Source of the DNA: Paenibacillus pedocola | GTDB lineage: Bacteria > Bacillota > Bacilli > Paenibacillales > Paenibacillaceae | Length of the DNA stretch: 64,000 nt | NCBI RefSeq assembly: GCF_031599675.1 | Contig: NZ_CP134223.1 | Span: forward strand, 4,154,001 to 4,218,000 | Direction of reading: 5' to 3' | Shown: one piece after another, positions 25,997-33,829 of the stretch | Layout of the letters: every line of letters begins with the position of its first letter | Numbering within the stretch: the first letter of the stretch is position 1 | Notes under the pieces: model-generated | Told to the model about the DNA's origin: nothing | Database searches by the model: none | Seen by the model: only the letters and a program-made list of their open reading frames with translations | Made by a program: the position numbers and the translations under genes

Positions 25997-26422
25997 TCAT
26001 TTTCCCCGTTGCCACATCGCTTGAATTTTATCGCTTATTTCAGACTTAACCAATCCTCTCTGCGAGGACTCAAATCCGGACAGGGAAAGGACTAAATCGC
26101 TTTCATAAAGCTCGCCGGAAGATAGCTCCGCGGCTGCTGTTGCCACGATCACGAACTGGAATTGATTGGATTTGACTTTCCTGCAGACATCATTCAGTGT
26201 GGCTACACTATGCTCCGTAGCATACTGTACTGCCGGGTAGGTAACTATACGTCCCTGAAAAGGCTGCTCCACAAGCTCCAGCAGGTCACGGAGCTGCTCC
26301 AGTATCGCCGCCGCTTCGGACGGACTCTCCCCCCCATGCAGTCCCGTAAACGGAAGCAGACAGGTATCATAGTACTTGTTGTTCTCTTCCCAGCTCTCTG
26401 CGGTAAAACTGCTGAACTTCAT
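25997..26422 (-). CDS. ypiF: YpiF-family protein (DUF2487)
   Basis: A 141-residue soluble protein with FSSFTAESWEENNKYYDTCL at the start. It sits directly upstream of qcrABC, the position ypiF holds in B. subtilis. No enzymatic motif is seen. A link to bc-complex assembly or expression is possible from context only. The qcr promoter lies in the 217 bp that follow it. Confidence 0.72.
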   Translation of the reverse strand: MKFSSFTAESWEENNKYYDTCLLPFTGLHGGESPSEAAAILEQLRDLLELVEQPFQGRIVTYPAVQYATEHSVATLNDVCRKVKSNQFQFVIVATAAAELSSGELYESDLVLSLSGFESSQRGLVKSEISDKIQAMWQRGK

Positions 26423-26483
26423 TTTGGATCATCCCCTCACATGAATTCCTATTAATAATAAGCTACTTCACCCCCCGTGAAAC

Positions 26484-26512
26484 GAAAAAAAGAAATGCGC
26501 TAAGCGCATTTC
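26484..26512 (-). terminator. intrinsic terminator after the IDEAL gene
   Basis: GAAATGCGC / GCGCATTTC with a 3-nt loop, followed on the minus strand by a run of seven U. It closes the unit that starts further upstream. Confidence 0.85.
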
Positions 26513-26513
26513 G

Positions 26514-26693
26514 TTATGCCAAACTCTTCAGTTCTTCAGTCAGATACCGGAAAGCCGCTTTATCTCCGGCCGCCAGCGCTGTGTCGATCTCCCGGTACAA
26601 GATGTCGGTACGTCGCTTTCTAAGCGCTTCATCCCACACCATTTCTGCCGCAAGCCCTAGCATCACTTCATAGGTAGCCTTCATTTTGTCCAT
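26514..26693 (-). CDS. small IDEAL-domain protein
   Basis: A 59-residue peptide consisting almost entirely of an IDEAL domain (ILYREIDTALAAGDKAAFRYLTEELKSL). This short helical module is found in YpiB and ComK-regulating proteins of Bacillales. Unlike B. subtilis YpiB, it lacks the larger N-terminal domain. The start is ATG 26693, 8 bases after GGAGG; a GTG three codons earlier touches that site. Confidence 0.72.
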   Translation of the reverse strand: MDKMKATYEVMLGLAAEMVWDEALRKRRTDILYREIDTALAAGDKAAFRYLTEELKSLA

Positions 26694-26711
26694 TCGATAC
26701 ACCTCCGCTGT

Positions 26712-27218
26712 TTAGAAGATTCCATATTCCTTTGCTTTGTTCACATAACTTTCGCTGGTGCGCTTCATTCTTTGCAGGTCTTGTTCGGTCAATTCCCGGA
26801 CCACTTTAGCAGGAGAACCCAGGGAAAGAGTGTAGGGCGGGATAATTTTGTTTTCGGTTACAATAGAACCGGCTCCTATTAAAGCATATTCACCAATCTC
26901 TGCTCCGTTCAAAACAATTGCTCCCATTCCGATTAATGTGCCATTGCCTATCCTGCAGCCATGGATAATCGCGGAATGTCCGACCGATATATCATCACCC
27001 AGCATAAGCGGCAATCCCTCGGCTACATGTCCTACAGTTCCGTCCTGAATATTGCAGCGCTGCCCGATAATCACCGGAGCAAGATCTCCCCTAAGCACGG
27101 CATTAAACCAGATACTTGAATGCTGCCCCACCGTCACGTCACCTACCAGCTTTGCACCTTCTGCCACGTAAACAGATTCGTCAATACGCGGTATGTACTT
27201 CCCATAAGCAATCCGCAT
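26712..27218 (-). CDS. gamma-carbonic anhydrase-like hexapeptide protein
   Basis: A 168-residue left-handed beta-helix protein with hexapeptide repeats (VGDVTVGQHSSIWFNAVLRG, GDDISVGHSAIIHGCRIGNG, GAIVLNGAEIG). The His residues in DGTVGHVAEG and SVGHSAIIHG are placed as in gamma-class carbonic anhydrases and YtoA/YrdA. Either zinc-dependent carbonic anhydrase or an acyltransferase-like fold without known substrate. It lies 18 bp before the IDEAL gene. Confidence 0.82.
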   Translation of the reverse strand: MRIAYGKYIPRIDESVYVAEGAKLVGDVTVGQHSSIWFNAVLRGDLAPVIIGQRCNIQDGTVGHVAEGLPLMLGDDISVGHSAIIHGCRIGNGTLIGMGAIVLNGAEIGEYALIGAGSIVTENKIIPPYTLSLGSPAKVVRELTEQDLQRMKRTSESYVNKAKEYGIF

Positions 27219-27229
27219 TGTCCTCCCCC

Positions 27230-28321
27230 TTACTTAGGCAGCCGCCTCGGAGTAGCCGCTTCCATTCCCCATGGGGTCATCATGACTACCGGCCCACCCG
27301 GTGTCTCACCCAGCCGGATCATCCCCAAATGCAGCATCATCCTTAATATACGCTGTTCCAGGATTGAAGCGGCATCATCATAGTAGAACGGTTTAATGAG
27401 CCAGCCTATTCCTTCTACCAGAGAAGAAACGGTTACCCACTCACCGGCACTCTTACTAATCCAGTATACGATTGACGGAAGATTGGGAACAGCACCTTTA
27501 TAAAGTTTTAACCAAAAGAGGAATATCTGCATCAGTCTTTCCGATTTTCCTTCGGCCAGTAATGCCTCTCCTGCCAAAGTCACCTGTAATCGGTAGCCTT
27601 CTTCAGCAATAAAGCGGCGGTGCCTGGCATAATCATACAGGAGGGCTAATCTGGGCGGGTAATGCTCGCAGGCTCTGCCGTAACCAAATCTCCAGCCCCC
27701 TTTACCGAGCAGCGGTTCCGGAATTTGAAGTGCATTCATCAGCCCCTGCTGATACCGTTTATAGAGAGCCCCCTCCTGATTTAGCTCGGGATTATTCTCC
27801 TTCACATAACGCAGGAACAGCAGCAGATCTTCTGCCAGTAAATCCCCTTCCCCGCGGTACATTGCCGGTTCACAGCTGCCGGATACCTTTTCTTTGATGT
27901 ATTCGCCCATCCGCTCACGGAAACGGTTCTTCAAATCCTCCGGAACCTGGAACAGATACTTGCTTTGCTGTGAGGCACCGCTGAACAGCCAGCCGCCGCT
28001 TTTGAACCGGCTGACCATCTCACGGTATCCCCCTGTTGTGCCGGCAGGAGCATCGAAGGATGCCTGTCTTGCCGCAGCCAGCAAATCTTCAAGACTGAAA
28101 TGGCTGCGTTCGTCAAACAGCAGTGTGTTCAGGAACCGTAATTCCTCCGGTGTACAGCTCCGGATATGGGATTCCATGAAATCCCGGCTTCCAAGTGTGA
28201 TGAGAATGCTCTGGATCAAATCATGTTTCGAATTCCGTTTGCAATCGCATTGATAGCGTCCCGCTATGGCGGTAAGCTGACCAATGTCTGCGTAAGTGAG
28301 CATATCCGCCAGATTCATCAT
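27230..28321 (-). CDS. uncharacterised protein, possibly related to the N-terminal domain of XPB-type helicases
   Basis: I do not recognise a named family with certainty. The 363-residue soluble protein starts MMNLADMLTYADIGQLTAIA. The first 120 residues, with LSxxxLxxIA-like and PEELRFLNTLLFDERSHFSL motifs, recall the helicase-associated domain found before XPB/Ssl2-type helicases. No Walker motifs are present, so it is not itself a helicase. A winged-helix-like stretch (PFYYDDAASILEQRILRMML) lies near the C-terminus. It stands 11 bp before the carbonic anhydrase-like gene. Confidence 0.6.
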   Translation of the reverse strand: MMNLADMLTYADIGQLTAIAGRYQCDCKRNSKHDLIQSILITLGSRDFMESHIRSCTPEELRFLNTLLFDERSHFSLEDLLAAARQASFDAPAGTTGGYREMVSRFKSGGWLFSGASQQSKYLFQVPEDLKNRFRERMGEYIKEKVSGSCEPAMYRGEGDLLAEDLLLFLRYVKENNPELNQEGALYKRYQQGLMNALQIPEPLLGKGGWRFGYGRACEHYPPRLALLYDYARHRRFIAEEGYRLQVTLAGEALLAEGKSERLMQIFLFWLKLYKGAVPNLPSIVYWISKSAGEWVTVSSLVEGIGWLIKPFYYDDAASILEQRILRMMLHLGMIRLGETPGGPVVMMTPWGMEAATPRRLPK

Positions 28322-28382
28322 TCATCGCCTCACTGTTTTACTACCATTATGGGAAATACAGCCCTTTTTATTCCTTATTTCT

Positions 28383-28409
28383 CAAAAAAAATAACCCGAA
28401 GATTCGGGT
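28383..28409 (-). terminator. intrinsic terminator of the histidine phosphatase gene
   Basis: ACCCGAA / TTCGGGT followed by eight U on the minus strand. Its 5' arm touches the stop codon of the phosphatase gene (28409-28411). Confidence 0.8.
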
Positions 28410-28996
28410 CACCGCTGATTTTGCAAAATATGACGGGTGCAATTATACAGAAGCGGCTTCCACTCCTGCTCGTTCTTTTCGATAATGGTCAAGGACAAAT
28501 TGCCGAGCCGCTCCGTGTACTTGTCTTTATAGAGCGCAGTGTACAGCTGGGCCAGGAAACCTCCGTGAGAGATGACCAGCACATTGCTGCCTTGATACCG
28601 GGTGGAGAGATCCTCCATAAAGGCAAGTCCGCGCAGCTGCAGCTGCTCGTCTTTTTCCTGCCCAAGCTCCAGCAGATTCCATTCCTTGCCCCATTTCGCT
28701 TCGCGCTCCAGGGCGGTCATTCCCTCAACCTGTCCATAAGCGCGTTCCCGTATACGCTGATCAGGCTCGAGTAACGGGATACCCAGCTTGGCGGCAATGA
28801 TCTTCCCTGTCTCTTCTGCACGGGACAAACCGCTTGTGATACAGTAGTCCCAATGGTAGGGTTCATGCAACAGCCGCTCACCCAGCATATCAGCCTGCCT
28901 CCGGCCCTCGTCGTTAAGCGGAATGTCACTTTGTCCCTGTATTTTCCCTTCCGCGTTCCAATCCGTCAGTCCATGGCGTATTAAGCCGATCAGCAT
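28409..28996 (-). CDS. histidine phosphatase family protein
   Basis: A 195-residue phosphoglycerate-mutase-like phosphatase. Motif LIRHGLTDWNAEGKIQGQSD holds the catalytic His (residue 8). SGLSRAEETGKIIA, RERAYGQVEGMT and the second catalytic His in VISHGGFLAQL complete the family pattern. The substrate cannot be read from sequence; alpha-ribazole phosphatase, PhoE-like broad phosphatase and others share it. No cobalamin genes are nearby. Confidence 0.85.
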   Translation of the reverse strand: MLIGLIRHGLTDWNAEGKIQGQSDIPLNDEGRRQADMLGERLLHEPYHWDYCITSGLSRAEETGKIIAAKLGIPLLEPDQRIRERAYGQVEGMTALEREAKWGKEWNLLELGQEKDEQLQLRGLAFMEDLSTRYQGSNVLVISHGGFLAQLYTALYKDKYTERLGNLSLTIIEKNEQEWKPLLYNCTRHILQNQR

Positions 28997-29113
28997 CGCA
29001 TATCACCCTTTCCATCCAATATGTTTGCTTAATAATGTATCATGAATGAAAACAAATGTCTTCTTTTTGAACTATAATGCTGCGTTTTGAATAAAATTAC
29101 AGGCTTAACGGCA

Positions 29114-29148
29114 ACAAAAAAGTCCGCTTTACCTGAGTAAAGGGACTT
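29114..29148 (-). terminator. intrinsic terminator of the ECF sigma/anti-sigma operon
   Basis: AAGTCC-CTTTAC / GTAAAG-GGACTT stem with a short loop and one mismatch, followed on the minus strand by UUUUUUGUU, directly after the anti-sigma gene. Confidence 0.8.
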
Positions 29149-29150
29149 CA

Positions 29151-29744
29151 TCATTGTCTGCGGTAACGGTTGAGCCGGGTCAGCAAAAAGATAGACAACG
29201 CCACGCCCAGCATGGACAGCACCATCCAATACTGCGGATGTGTCGGCCCCATGCTCACAACAAGCGGCTCGATAATGCCGCCCTGGGATTCTGACACCGG
29301 ATAGGAAGATGACCACTCCAGTGTAAGACCGGCTACCCCTGTTTCAATAATGCCGCTCTGTGCCGAACTCGTGTTATCCGGTGTTTTGAACATCGTAAAG
29401 TACAGGAAACTCGATAAAAACACTGCCAGAAAGCAGGCGATCCAAAGGCTCAGGCGTTTGCGGAAAACGGCAGTACTGCCTGCAGACTTCCCGTCCCCGG
29501 GCATCAGCCAAGGGCTTTCCAGATAAATACGCTCCATAACCTTGAGATTAATGGCTTCAGCGCGTTCCGCGCTGATCTCCACCCTTGTATCTTGCATAAG
29601 CTCGCTGCTCTCCTGCCATAAAGCCCATTCAGCAGTACAGTAAGAACAACCCGCGATATGCCTCTCCAGCTCAATCCGCTTAGGGTCAGTGGGGGGAGCG
29701 TCCCACAAAAGCGGAATGGAATCTTGCGCTTCCCTGCAGTTCAT
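29151..29744 (-). CDS. anti-sigma factor with zinc-finger domain
   Basis: A 197-residue membrane protein. The N-terminal anti-sigma zinc-finger has MNCREAQDSIPLLWD and HIAGCSYCTAEW (HxxxCxxC). There is a first membrane segment at ~95-118 (LSLWIACFLAVFLSSFLYFTM), an external loop, and a second segment near the C-terminus (YWMVLSMLGVALSIFLLTRL). It should hold the adjacent ECF sigma factor at the membrane until a signal arrives. It begins 5 bp after the sigma gene. Confidence 0.87.
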   Translation of the reverse strand: MNCREAQDSIPLLWDAPPTDPKRIELERHIAGCSYCTAEWALWQESSELMQDTRVEISAERAEAINLKVMERIYLESPWLMPGDGKSAGSTAVFRKRLSLWIACFLAVFLSSFLYFTMFKTPDNTSSAQSGIIETGVAGLTLEWSSSYPVSESQGGIIEPLVVSMGPTHPQYWMVLSMLGVALSIFLLTRLNRYRRQ

Positions 29745-29749
29745 TGGCC

Positions 29750-30337
29750 TTACACCCTCTCAGCCTGCTCTTCTGCTTCAGGCTCATAAAAATAGGATTC
29801 GAGTTGGAGCTTCACACTGCTCCTTGCACGGAACAACAGTGATTTCACGGAGCTGACACTCTGATCCAAAATAATGGCAATTTCCTGATAATCCATTTGA
29901 TCGTATTCACGCAGAATCAGCGCTGAGCGCTGTTTCTCCGGAAGATTATTGATGGCTTCACGGACCAGGTTCATCCGTTCCTTACGCAGTGCAGCCTGTT
30001 CAGGAGCTACTTCAGCCGGTGCTACCGGCGTGTACCCGCTCTCTTCGAGAGAGACATTGCCTGCACGGTTCTTGCGGAGCTCGCTGAGCACTGTGTTGCG
30101 GGCGATCGTGTACAGCCATGTCGAGAATGAAGCATCTACCTCGCGAAAGGAATGCAGGCTCCGGAATGCTTTGTAAAATGTCTCCGAGCAGAGATCTTCG
30201 GCAATCAGCTCCATATGGGAGTTCTTAAGCATATGATAGACAAAAGCCAGTATTTTACGTTGGTATCTTCGCATCAGTTCCGAATATAGTTCTGTGTTTC
30301 CTTGCTTGATTAGCTGGATCAACTGGGAATCCGTCAT
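29750..30337 (-). CDS. ECF-type RNA polymerase sigma factor
   Basis: A 195-residue group IV sigma factor. Region 2 spans YSELMRRYQRKILAFVYHML to FREVDASFSTWLYTIARNTV. Region 4 has LPEKQRSALILREYDQMDYQ and IAIILDQSVSSVKSLLFRAR, the helix-turn-helix that reads the -35 element. Start ATG 30337 has AGGAGG 12 bases upstream; open sequence further upstream lacks sigma-like content. It forms an operon with its anti-sigma gene and probably controls itself from the promoter at 30393-30421. Confidence 0.92.
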   Translation of the reverse strand: MTDSQLIQLIKQGNTELYSELMRRYQRKILAFVYHMLKNSHMELIAEDLCSETFYKAFRSLHSFREVDASFSTWLYTIARNTVLSELRKNRAGNVSLEESGYTPVAPAEVAPEQAALRKERMNLVREAINNLPEKQRSALILREYDQMDYQEIAIILDQSVSSVKSLLFRARSSVKLQLESYFYEPEAEEQAERV

Positions 30338-30392
30338 GGTGAGTTCGGCCCTCCTCGCCCTAGCACGATTAATCCCGTCCGGTCCGTACCTA

Positions 30393-30421
30393 ATTATACC
30401 GGGCAGGTTTGAAAAAGTTGC
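30393..30421 (-). promoter_or_regulatory. candidate ECF-type autoregulated promoter
   Basis: On the minus strand GCAAC, 16 bp, GGTA (continuing as TATAAT), ~55-80 bp before the sigma gene. The AAC + N16 + (C/G)GTA layout resembles ECF promoters such as TGAAAC-N16-CGTA. Confidence 0.4.
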
Positions 30422-30763
30422 GTTGAATCCTCTACATTTGCAATAAATAAGGCAATACTTCCTATGTATATTCCGAGTCCTTTGAAAAAAGATATGCTGC
30501 ATTTAAATACAGGCAGAAAATGCATCTTTACAGATTCCAGAGCTCCGGTAATCCCATGCTGGAAATACCAGGAAGAAATCTATAAACATACTTAACCTAG
30601 TATAGCATACATTCTAACAGGATGACATTAATAGACTTAAGCCAACAGCAGGATGGCCTAATTATCCATATGGCGTCGAAAGCTGGAGAATCCCACCCGG
30701 CATCTGCTGAATAGCATAGCCAGCTTCAATAAGCGGCTTAGAAAAATAAGTTTATAGAAACGG
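30422..30763. other. intergenic region upstream of the ECF sigma operon
   Basis: No gene found. TGCTATACT on the minus strand at 30599-30607 is a possible extended -10 box reading towards the sigma gene, with no clear -35. The rest has no strong hairpin or open frame. Confidence 0.35.
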
Positions 30764-30792
30764 TTGACAAAATGTAAACGGATACATATAAT
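30764..30792 (+). promoter_or_regulatory. consensus sigma-A promoter with internal cre site
   Basis: TTGACA at 30764-30769, exactly 17 bp, TATAAT at 30787-30792: a perfect housekeeping promoter on the plus strand. Bases 30772-30786 match all defined positions of the CcpA operator consensus WTGNAANCGNWNNCW. An operator between -35 and -10 predicts repression by CcpA when good carbon sources are present. Confidence 0.8.
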
Positions 30793-30796
30793 AAAA

Positions 30797-30894
30797 GTAC
30801 AGTATGGTTTCTCTCCACTCCTATCCAAACACTGTACGATTCCAATATCAATTGTGAATTGTAGCCGCTTACTTTGTAAGCGGTTCTTTTTTTT
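30797..30894 (+). ncRNA. candidate ~95-nt catabolite-controlled small RNA
   Basis: Transcription from the promoter at 30764-30792 should start near 30799. The RNA opens with a hairpin (GTACAGT 30797-30803 / ACTGTAC 30831-30837). Its 27-nt loop is CU-rich (TTTCTCTCCACTCCTATCC), like the ribosome-site-binding loops of Firmicute regulatory RNAs. It ends at a strong terminator (30863-30894). No ribosome site precedes the 17-codon frame inside it. CACTCCTATC (30816-30825) is exactly complementary to the ribosome-site region of the FtsH-like mRNA at 4429-4438. Staphylococcal RsaI is a known CcpA-repressed RNA of similar style. I do not recognise this one by sequence. Confidence 0.6.
30863..30894 (+). 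terminator. intrinsic terminator of the small RNA
   Basis: 10-bp stem AGCCGCTTAC / GTAAGCGGTT with a UUU loop, then C and eight U. One of the best terminators in the window. Confidence 0.88.
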
Positions 30895-30912
30895 GGGTAA
30901 TTACCCGTCAAG

Positions 30913-31305
30913 TTATTGATAAGGTTGTGCAATGATTCCCCGCTGAACATCCAGTTCTTCTTTGATATCCGCAAAAACCTTCTCCAGCGATTCAAAAAAC
31001 AGCAGCGTATTTTGGCCAATATAACTCAACACCAGCTCAGTACTCTTGGCAAACTCCTCGATATTCGGACTTTTAACATTTCTTAAGATTAAATCACATA
31101 AGGTTATTAGGTTTAAATAAGCAGATAGGATACTGTTTTGCATATACAGCTCATTCTGTTTTAATCTTACCCAGGCATATGTTCCTGAGCTTACATACTC
31201 TATCGGCATCTCTACATATTCAATTGAGGAATTATTATGAATAAAATATTTAAGCTGTTCTTCGATTTCATCGAACGATTGATTGATATTAGCCAGAACG
31301 CCCAA
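30913..31305 (-). CDS. orphan AT-rich hypothetical gene
   Basis: I do not recognise this 130-residue, mostly helical, soluble protein (SFDEIEEQLKYFIHNNSSIE at the N-terminus, SLEKVFADIKEELDVQRGII at the C-terminus). The start is TTG 31305, about 7 bases after GGAGGAAGG. It is markedly more AT-rich than the surrounding genes and faces the small-RNA terminator across 19 bp. It is absent from this place in B. subtilis, where aroE and ypiA follow tyrA. Recent acquisition is possible. Confidence 0.6.
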   Translation of the reverse strand: MGVLANINQSFDEIEEQLKYFIHNNSSIEYVEMPIEYVSSGTYAWVRLKQNELYMQNSILSAYLNLITLCDLILRNVKSPNIEEFAKSTELVLSYIGQNTLLFFESLEKVFADIKEELDVQRGIIAQPYQ

Positions 31306-31433
31306 TTGACCTTCCTCCGCTTCTTTGTTTGAAGACCTTTCTGCAAGGCGCCCATTGCAATCCTGTGATCTGCTTCAAGTATATACTTTTTTCGAGAAGT
31401 ATGTTGTTTTCCTCATTTTGGCACTACGCTATA

Positions 31434-31471
31434 ACAAAAACAGCGTGTACCGTAAAAGATCGGCACACGCT
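31434..31471 (-). terminator. intrinsic terminator of the aromatic supraoperon
   Basis: AGCGTGT / ACACGCT stem (31442-31471) with extra inner pairs, followed on the minus strand by UUUUUGUU, about 65 bp after the tyrA stop. Confidence 0.75.
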
Positions 31472-31534
31472 ATCCGCACAGATATATAAATCTGTCTATT
31501 ACATGATGATGGAGGACCCGGCTGTGTCCGGCTC

Positions 31535-32629
31535 CTATACGTACACTGTATAATCGTTATGCTGCAGCAGAATTTTGGCCCGCTCCATATCGTTCTCCTG
31601 GCGGAAAGACAGCCGCATAATGCCTGGAACATCCTCACGGCTCTCAATGATCTGCACGTTGCTGAGGTTGATGCCCTGATCCCCCAGCTCGGTTGCGATA
31701 CGGCCAATGATCCCCGGATGATCGGGAACGTCAATATGAAGATCGAACAGCGGAGTAATCATCCCTTTGCGCCGTTCCGGCAATTGGCTGCGGAAACCGT
31801 TCGCTTCATGGAAGGCTTCCTCTATTCCGTCTCCGTCCGCATCCTCAAGCAATTGAATAAATGATGATACCTCTTCATTCCAGTCCTTCAACAGACGCAG
31901 CATCACCGAGCGGTTATTCAGTAAAATATCGCGCCAGATGATCGGATCGCTGGACGCAATCCGGGTAATGTCACGGAAACCGCCGGCAGCCAGGGTGCTG
32001 TACAGCGAATCCTCAGAATCATAAGCGTGAATCTGATTCACAAGCGCAACTGCAATAATATGCGGCAAATGGCTGATTGCCCCCACAATTTCATCATGGC
32101 GCTCCGGATCAAGTCTGACAATCTGTGCTTTCGTATGTAGGAGCAAGGTTTGAAGTGCCCCGTAAGCCTCCTCCGGCACTCCTGGCGGAGGGGTCAGCAC
32201 ATAATAGGCATTCTCGAACAGCAGTGACGAGGCAGCTTCTACCCCTGAGCGTTCCGAACCTGCCATTGGATGTCCGCCTATGAAATGGACACCGGGAATA
32301 TCCAGCGAAACCGCACATGCTGCGATACTGGCTTTGGTGCTGCCGACATCTGTGATGATACAGCCCGGCTTGAGCGGAAGCTTGCTTAATTGCTGCAGAT
32401 AATTCTCAAGCATGCCTACAGGAACACACAGAAAGATGTAATCGGCGCCCAGCGCTGCTTCCTCAACAGAAAGGGTAGCCTGATCAACTACGCCTCTGCT
32501 GACATATTTAATCGCGGATTCAGGGCGGTGGGCATGGCCGACGACGGTCAGACCCGGCTTGCCTTTGAAGCAAAGGGCCAGTGAGCCTCCGATCAGACCG
32601 ACACCGAAGATTGCTATTTTAGTCGTCAT
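31535..32629 (-). CDS. tyrA: prephenate dehydrogenase with ACT domain
   Basis: NAD-dependent oxidative decarboxylation of prephenate to 4-hydroxyphenylpyruvate, for tyrosine. The 364-residue protein has the Rossmann motif IFGVGLIGGSLAL, FIGGHPMAGSERSG (active-site region), and a C-terminal ACT domain (~292-364, LHIDVPDHPGIIGRIATELG) for feedback control. It is the last gene of the trp-hisC-tyrA run. In B. subtilis aroE follows; here it does not. Confidence 0.96.
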   Translation of the reverse strand: MTTKIAIFGVGLIGGSLALCFKGKPGLTVVGHAHRPESAIKYVSRGVVDQATLSVEEAALGADYIFLCVPVGMLENYLQQLSKLPLKPGCIITDVGSTKASIAACAVSLDIPGVHFIGGHPMAGSERSGVEAASSLLFENAYYVLTPPPGVPEEAYGALQTLLLHTKAQIVRLDPERHDEIVGAISHLPHIIAVALVNQIHAYDSEDSLYSTLAAGGFRDITRIASSDPIIWRDILLNNRSVMLRLLKDWNEEVSSFIQLLEDADGDGIEEAFHEANGFRSQLPERRKGMITPLFDLHIDVPDHPGIIGRIATELGDQGINLSNVQIIESREDVPGIMRLSFRQENDMERAKILLQHNDYTVYV

Positions 32630-32677
32630 ATCTTTGTACTACCTGCCTTCTATGGTATCGTCTTGAACGTTTCCCTC

Positions 32678-33775
32678 TTACGCCCTTACTTCCTGCTCCT
32701 TGAGCGTCTGTTCCAGAGCTGTAATAAAGGACTTATTCTGCTCGGCCGAGCCTACAGTAACGCGTATGCAGGTCGGGTATAGCCGGTGTCCGGCTCTCAC
32801 GATGATCCCAAGGCGCAGCAGGGCATCAAAGACTTCGGAAGCTGGCTTACGCACATCCACCATGATGAAATTACCGTGCGCAGGGAAGGATTTGAGACCC
32901 AGACGCTTGAATTCTCCCTCGAGCTGTACAATGCCTTCACTGTTGAGGCGGCGGCACTGTTCCACATAAGCCTGATCGGCCAGAGCAGCCAGAGCACCAG
33001 CCTGGGCCAGACGGGAGGTATTGAACGGTTCACGTACCTTGTTGATTAAGTTAATAATTTGCGGGCTGGCAACTCCGTAACCGATCCGGAGTGCAGCCAG
33101 GCCATAAATCTTGGAGAAGGTCCGCAGCACAACCAGGTTCGGGTATTGATCCAGCAGCTTGATTCCATCCGAATAGGACGGGTCAGTCACATATTCAAAG
33201 TAAGCTTCATCCAGCACAACCATTACCCCGGCAGGCACCGCATTCAGGAACTTCACCAGCGCCTCTTCCGGCACAATCGTCCCGGTAGGATTATTGGGAT
33301 TGCAAATCCAGATAACCTTGGTCCGTTCGGTAACCCGGGCCAGCATGCCGTCAAGATCATGCGTTCCGTCTACAAGCGGCACCTCAATAGTAACGGCACT
33401 TTCGATATCCGCATTGCTTTTATATACGGAAAAGGTCTGATCAGCCATAATCGTCTCATCGCCCGGCAGGAAAAATGCCCGGGCAATCAGGGCGATAATC
33501 TCATCTGAGCCGCAGCCGAAAATGATATTGTCACTCTGCACTCCAAGATGGCTGGCCAGCGCAGCAGTCAAATCAGCGGCTGATCCGTCAGGATACAGAA
33601 ACAGATTGTCCAAATCCGCGATAATTGCGGCTTTTGCACTCGGGGACGCTCCATAAGGATTCTCGTTAGAAGCCAGCTTAATAACCTCGTCTAAGCCAAG
33701 CTCTTTTTTGACCTCTTCGATTGGTTTTCCCGGCTTATAGACTGGGAGGTTAACAATATTCGGTTTCGGATTCAT
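32678..33775 (-). CDS. hisC: histidinol-phosphate / aromatic aminotransferase
   Basis: PLP-dependent aminotransferase of 365 residues that serves histidine synthesis and, in this operon position in Bacillus, also phenylalanine and tyrosine formation. Visible: KLASNENPYGASPSA at the N-terminus, ICNPNNPTGTIV, LDEAYFEYV and the Schiff-base Lys in RTFSKIYGLAALRIGYG. It sits between trpA and tyrA as in the B. subtilis supraoperon. Confidence 0.96.
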   Translation of the reverse strand: MNPKPNIVNLPVYKPGKPIEEVKKELGLDEVIKLASNENPYGASPSAKAAIIADLDNLFLYPDGSAADLTAALASHLGVQSDNIIFGCGSDEIIALIARAFFLPGDETIMADQTFSVYKSNADIESAVTIEVPLVDGTHDLDGMLARVTERTKVIWICNPNNPTGTIVPEEALVKFLNAVPAGVMVVLDEAYFEYVTDPSYSDGIKLLDQYPNLVVLRTFSKIYGLAALRIGYGVASPQIINLINKVREPFNTSRLAQAGALAALADQAYVEQCRRLNSEGIVQLEGEFKRLGLKSFPAHGNFIMVDVRKPASEVFDALLRLGIIVRAGHRLYPTCIRVTVGSAEQNKSFITALEQTLKEQEVRA

Positions 33776-33829
33776 CTGTGGTCCTCGCTCTCCAGTGATA
33801 ATTACAGCTTTTAAAGGTCTGTCAGACCA

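Noticed and set aside
30804..30857. A 17-codon peptide inside the candidate small RNA
   Set aside because: No ribosome site precedes its ATG, which lies at the base of a hairpin near the 5' end; a coding role is not supported.
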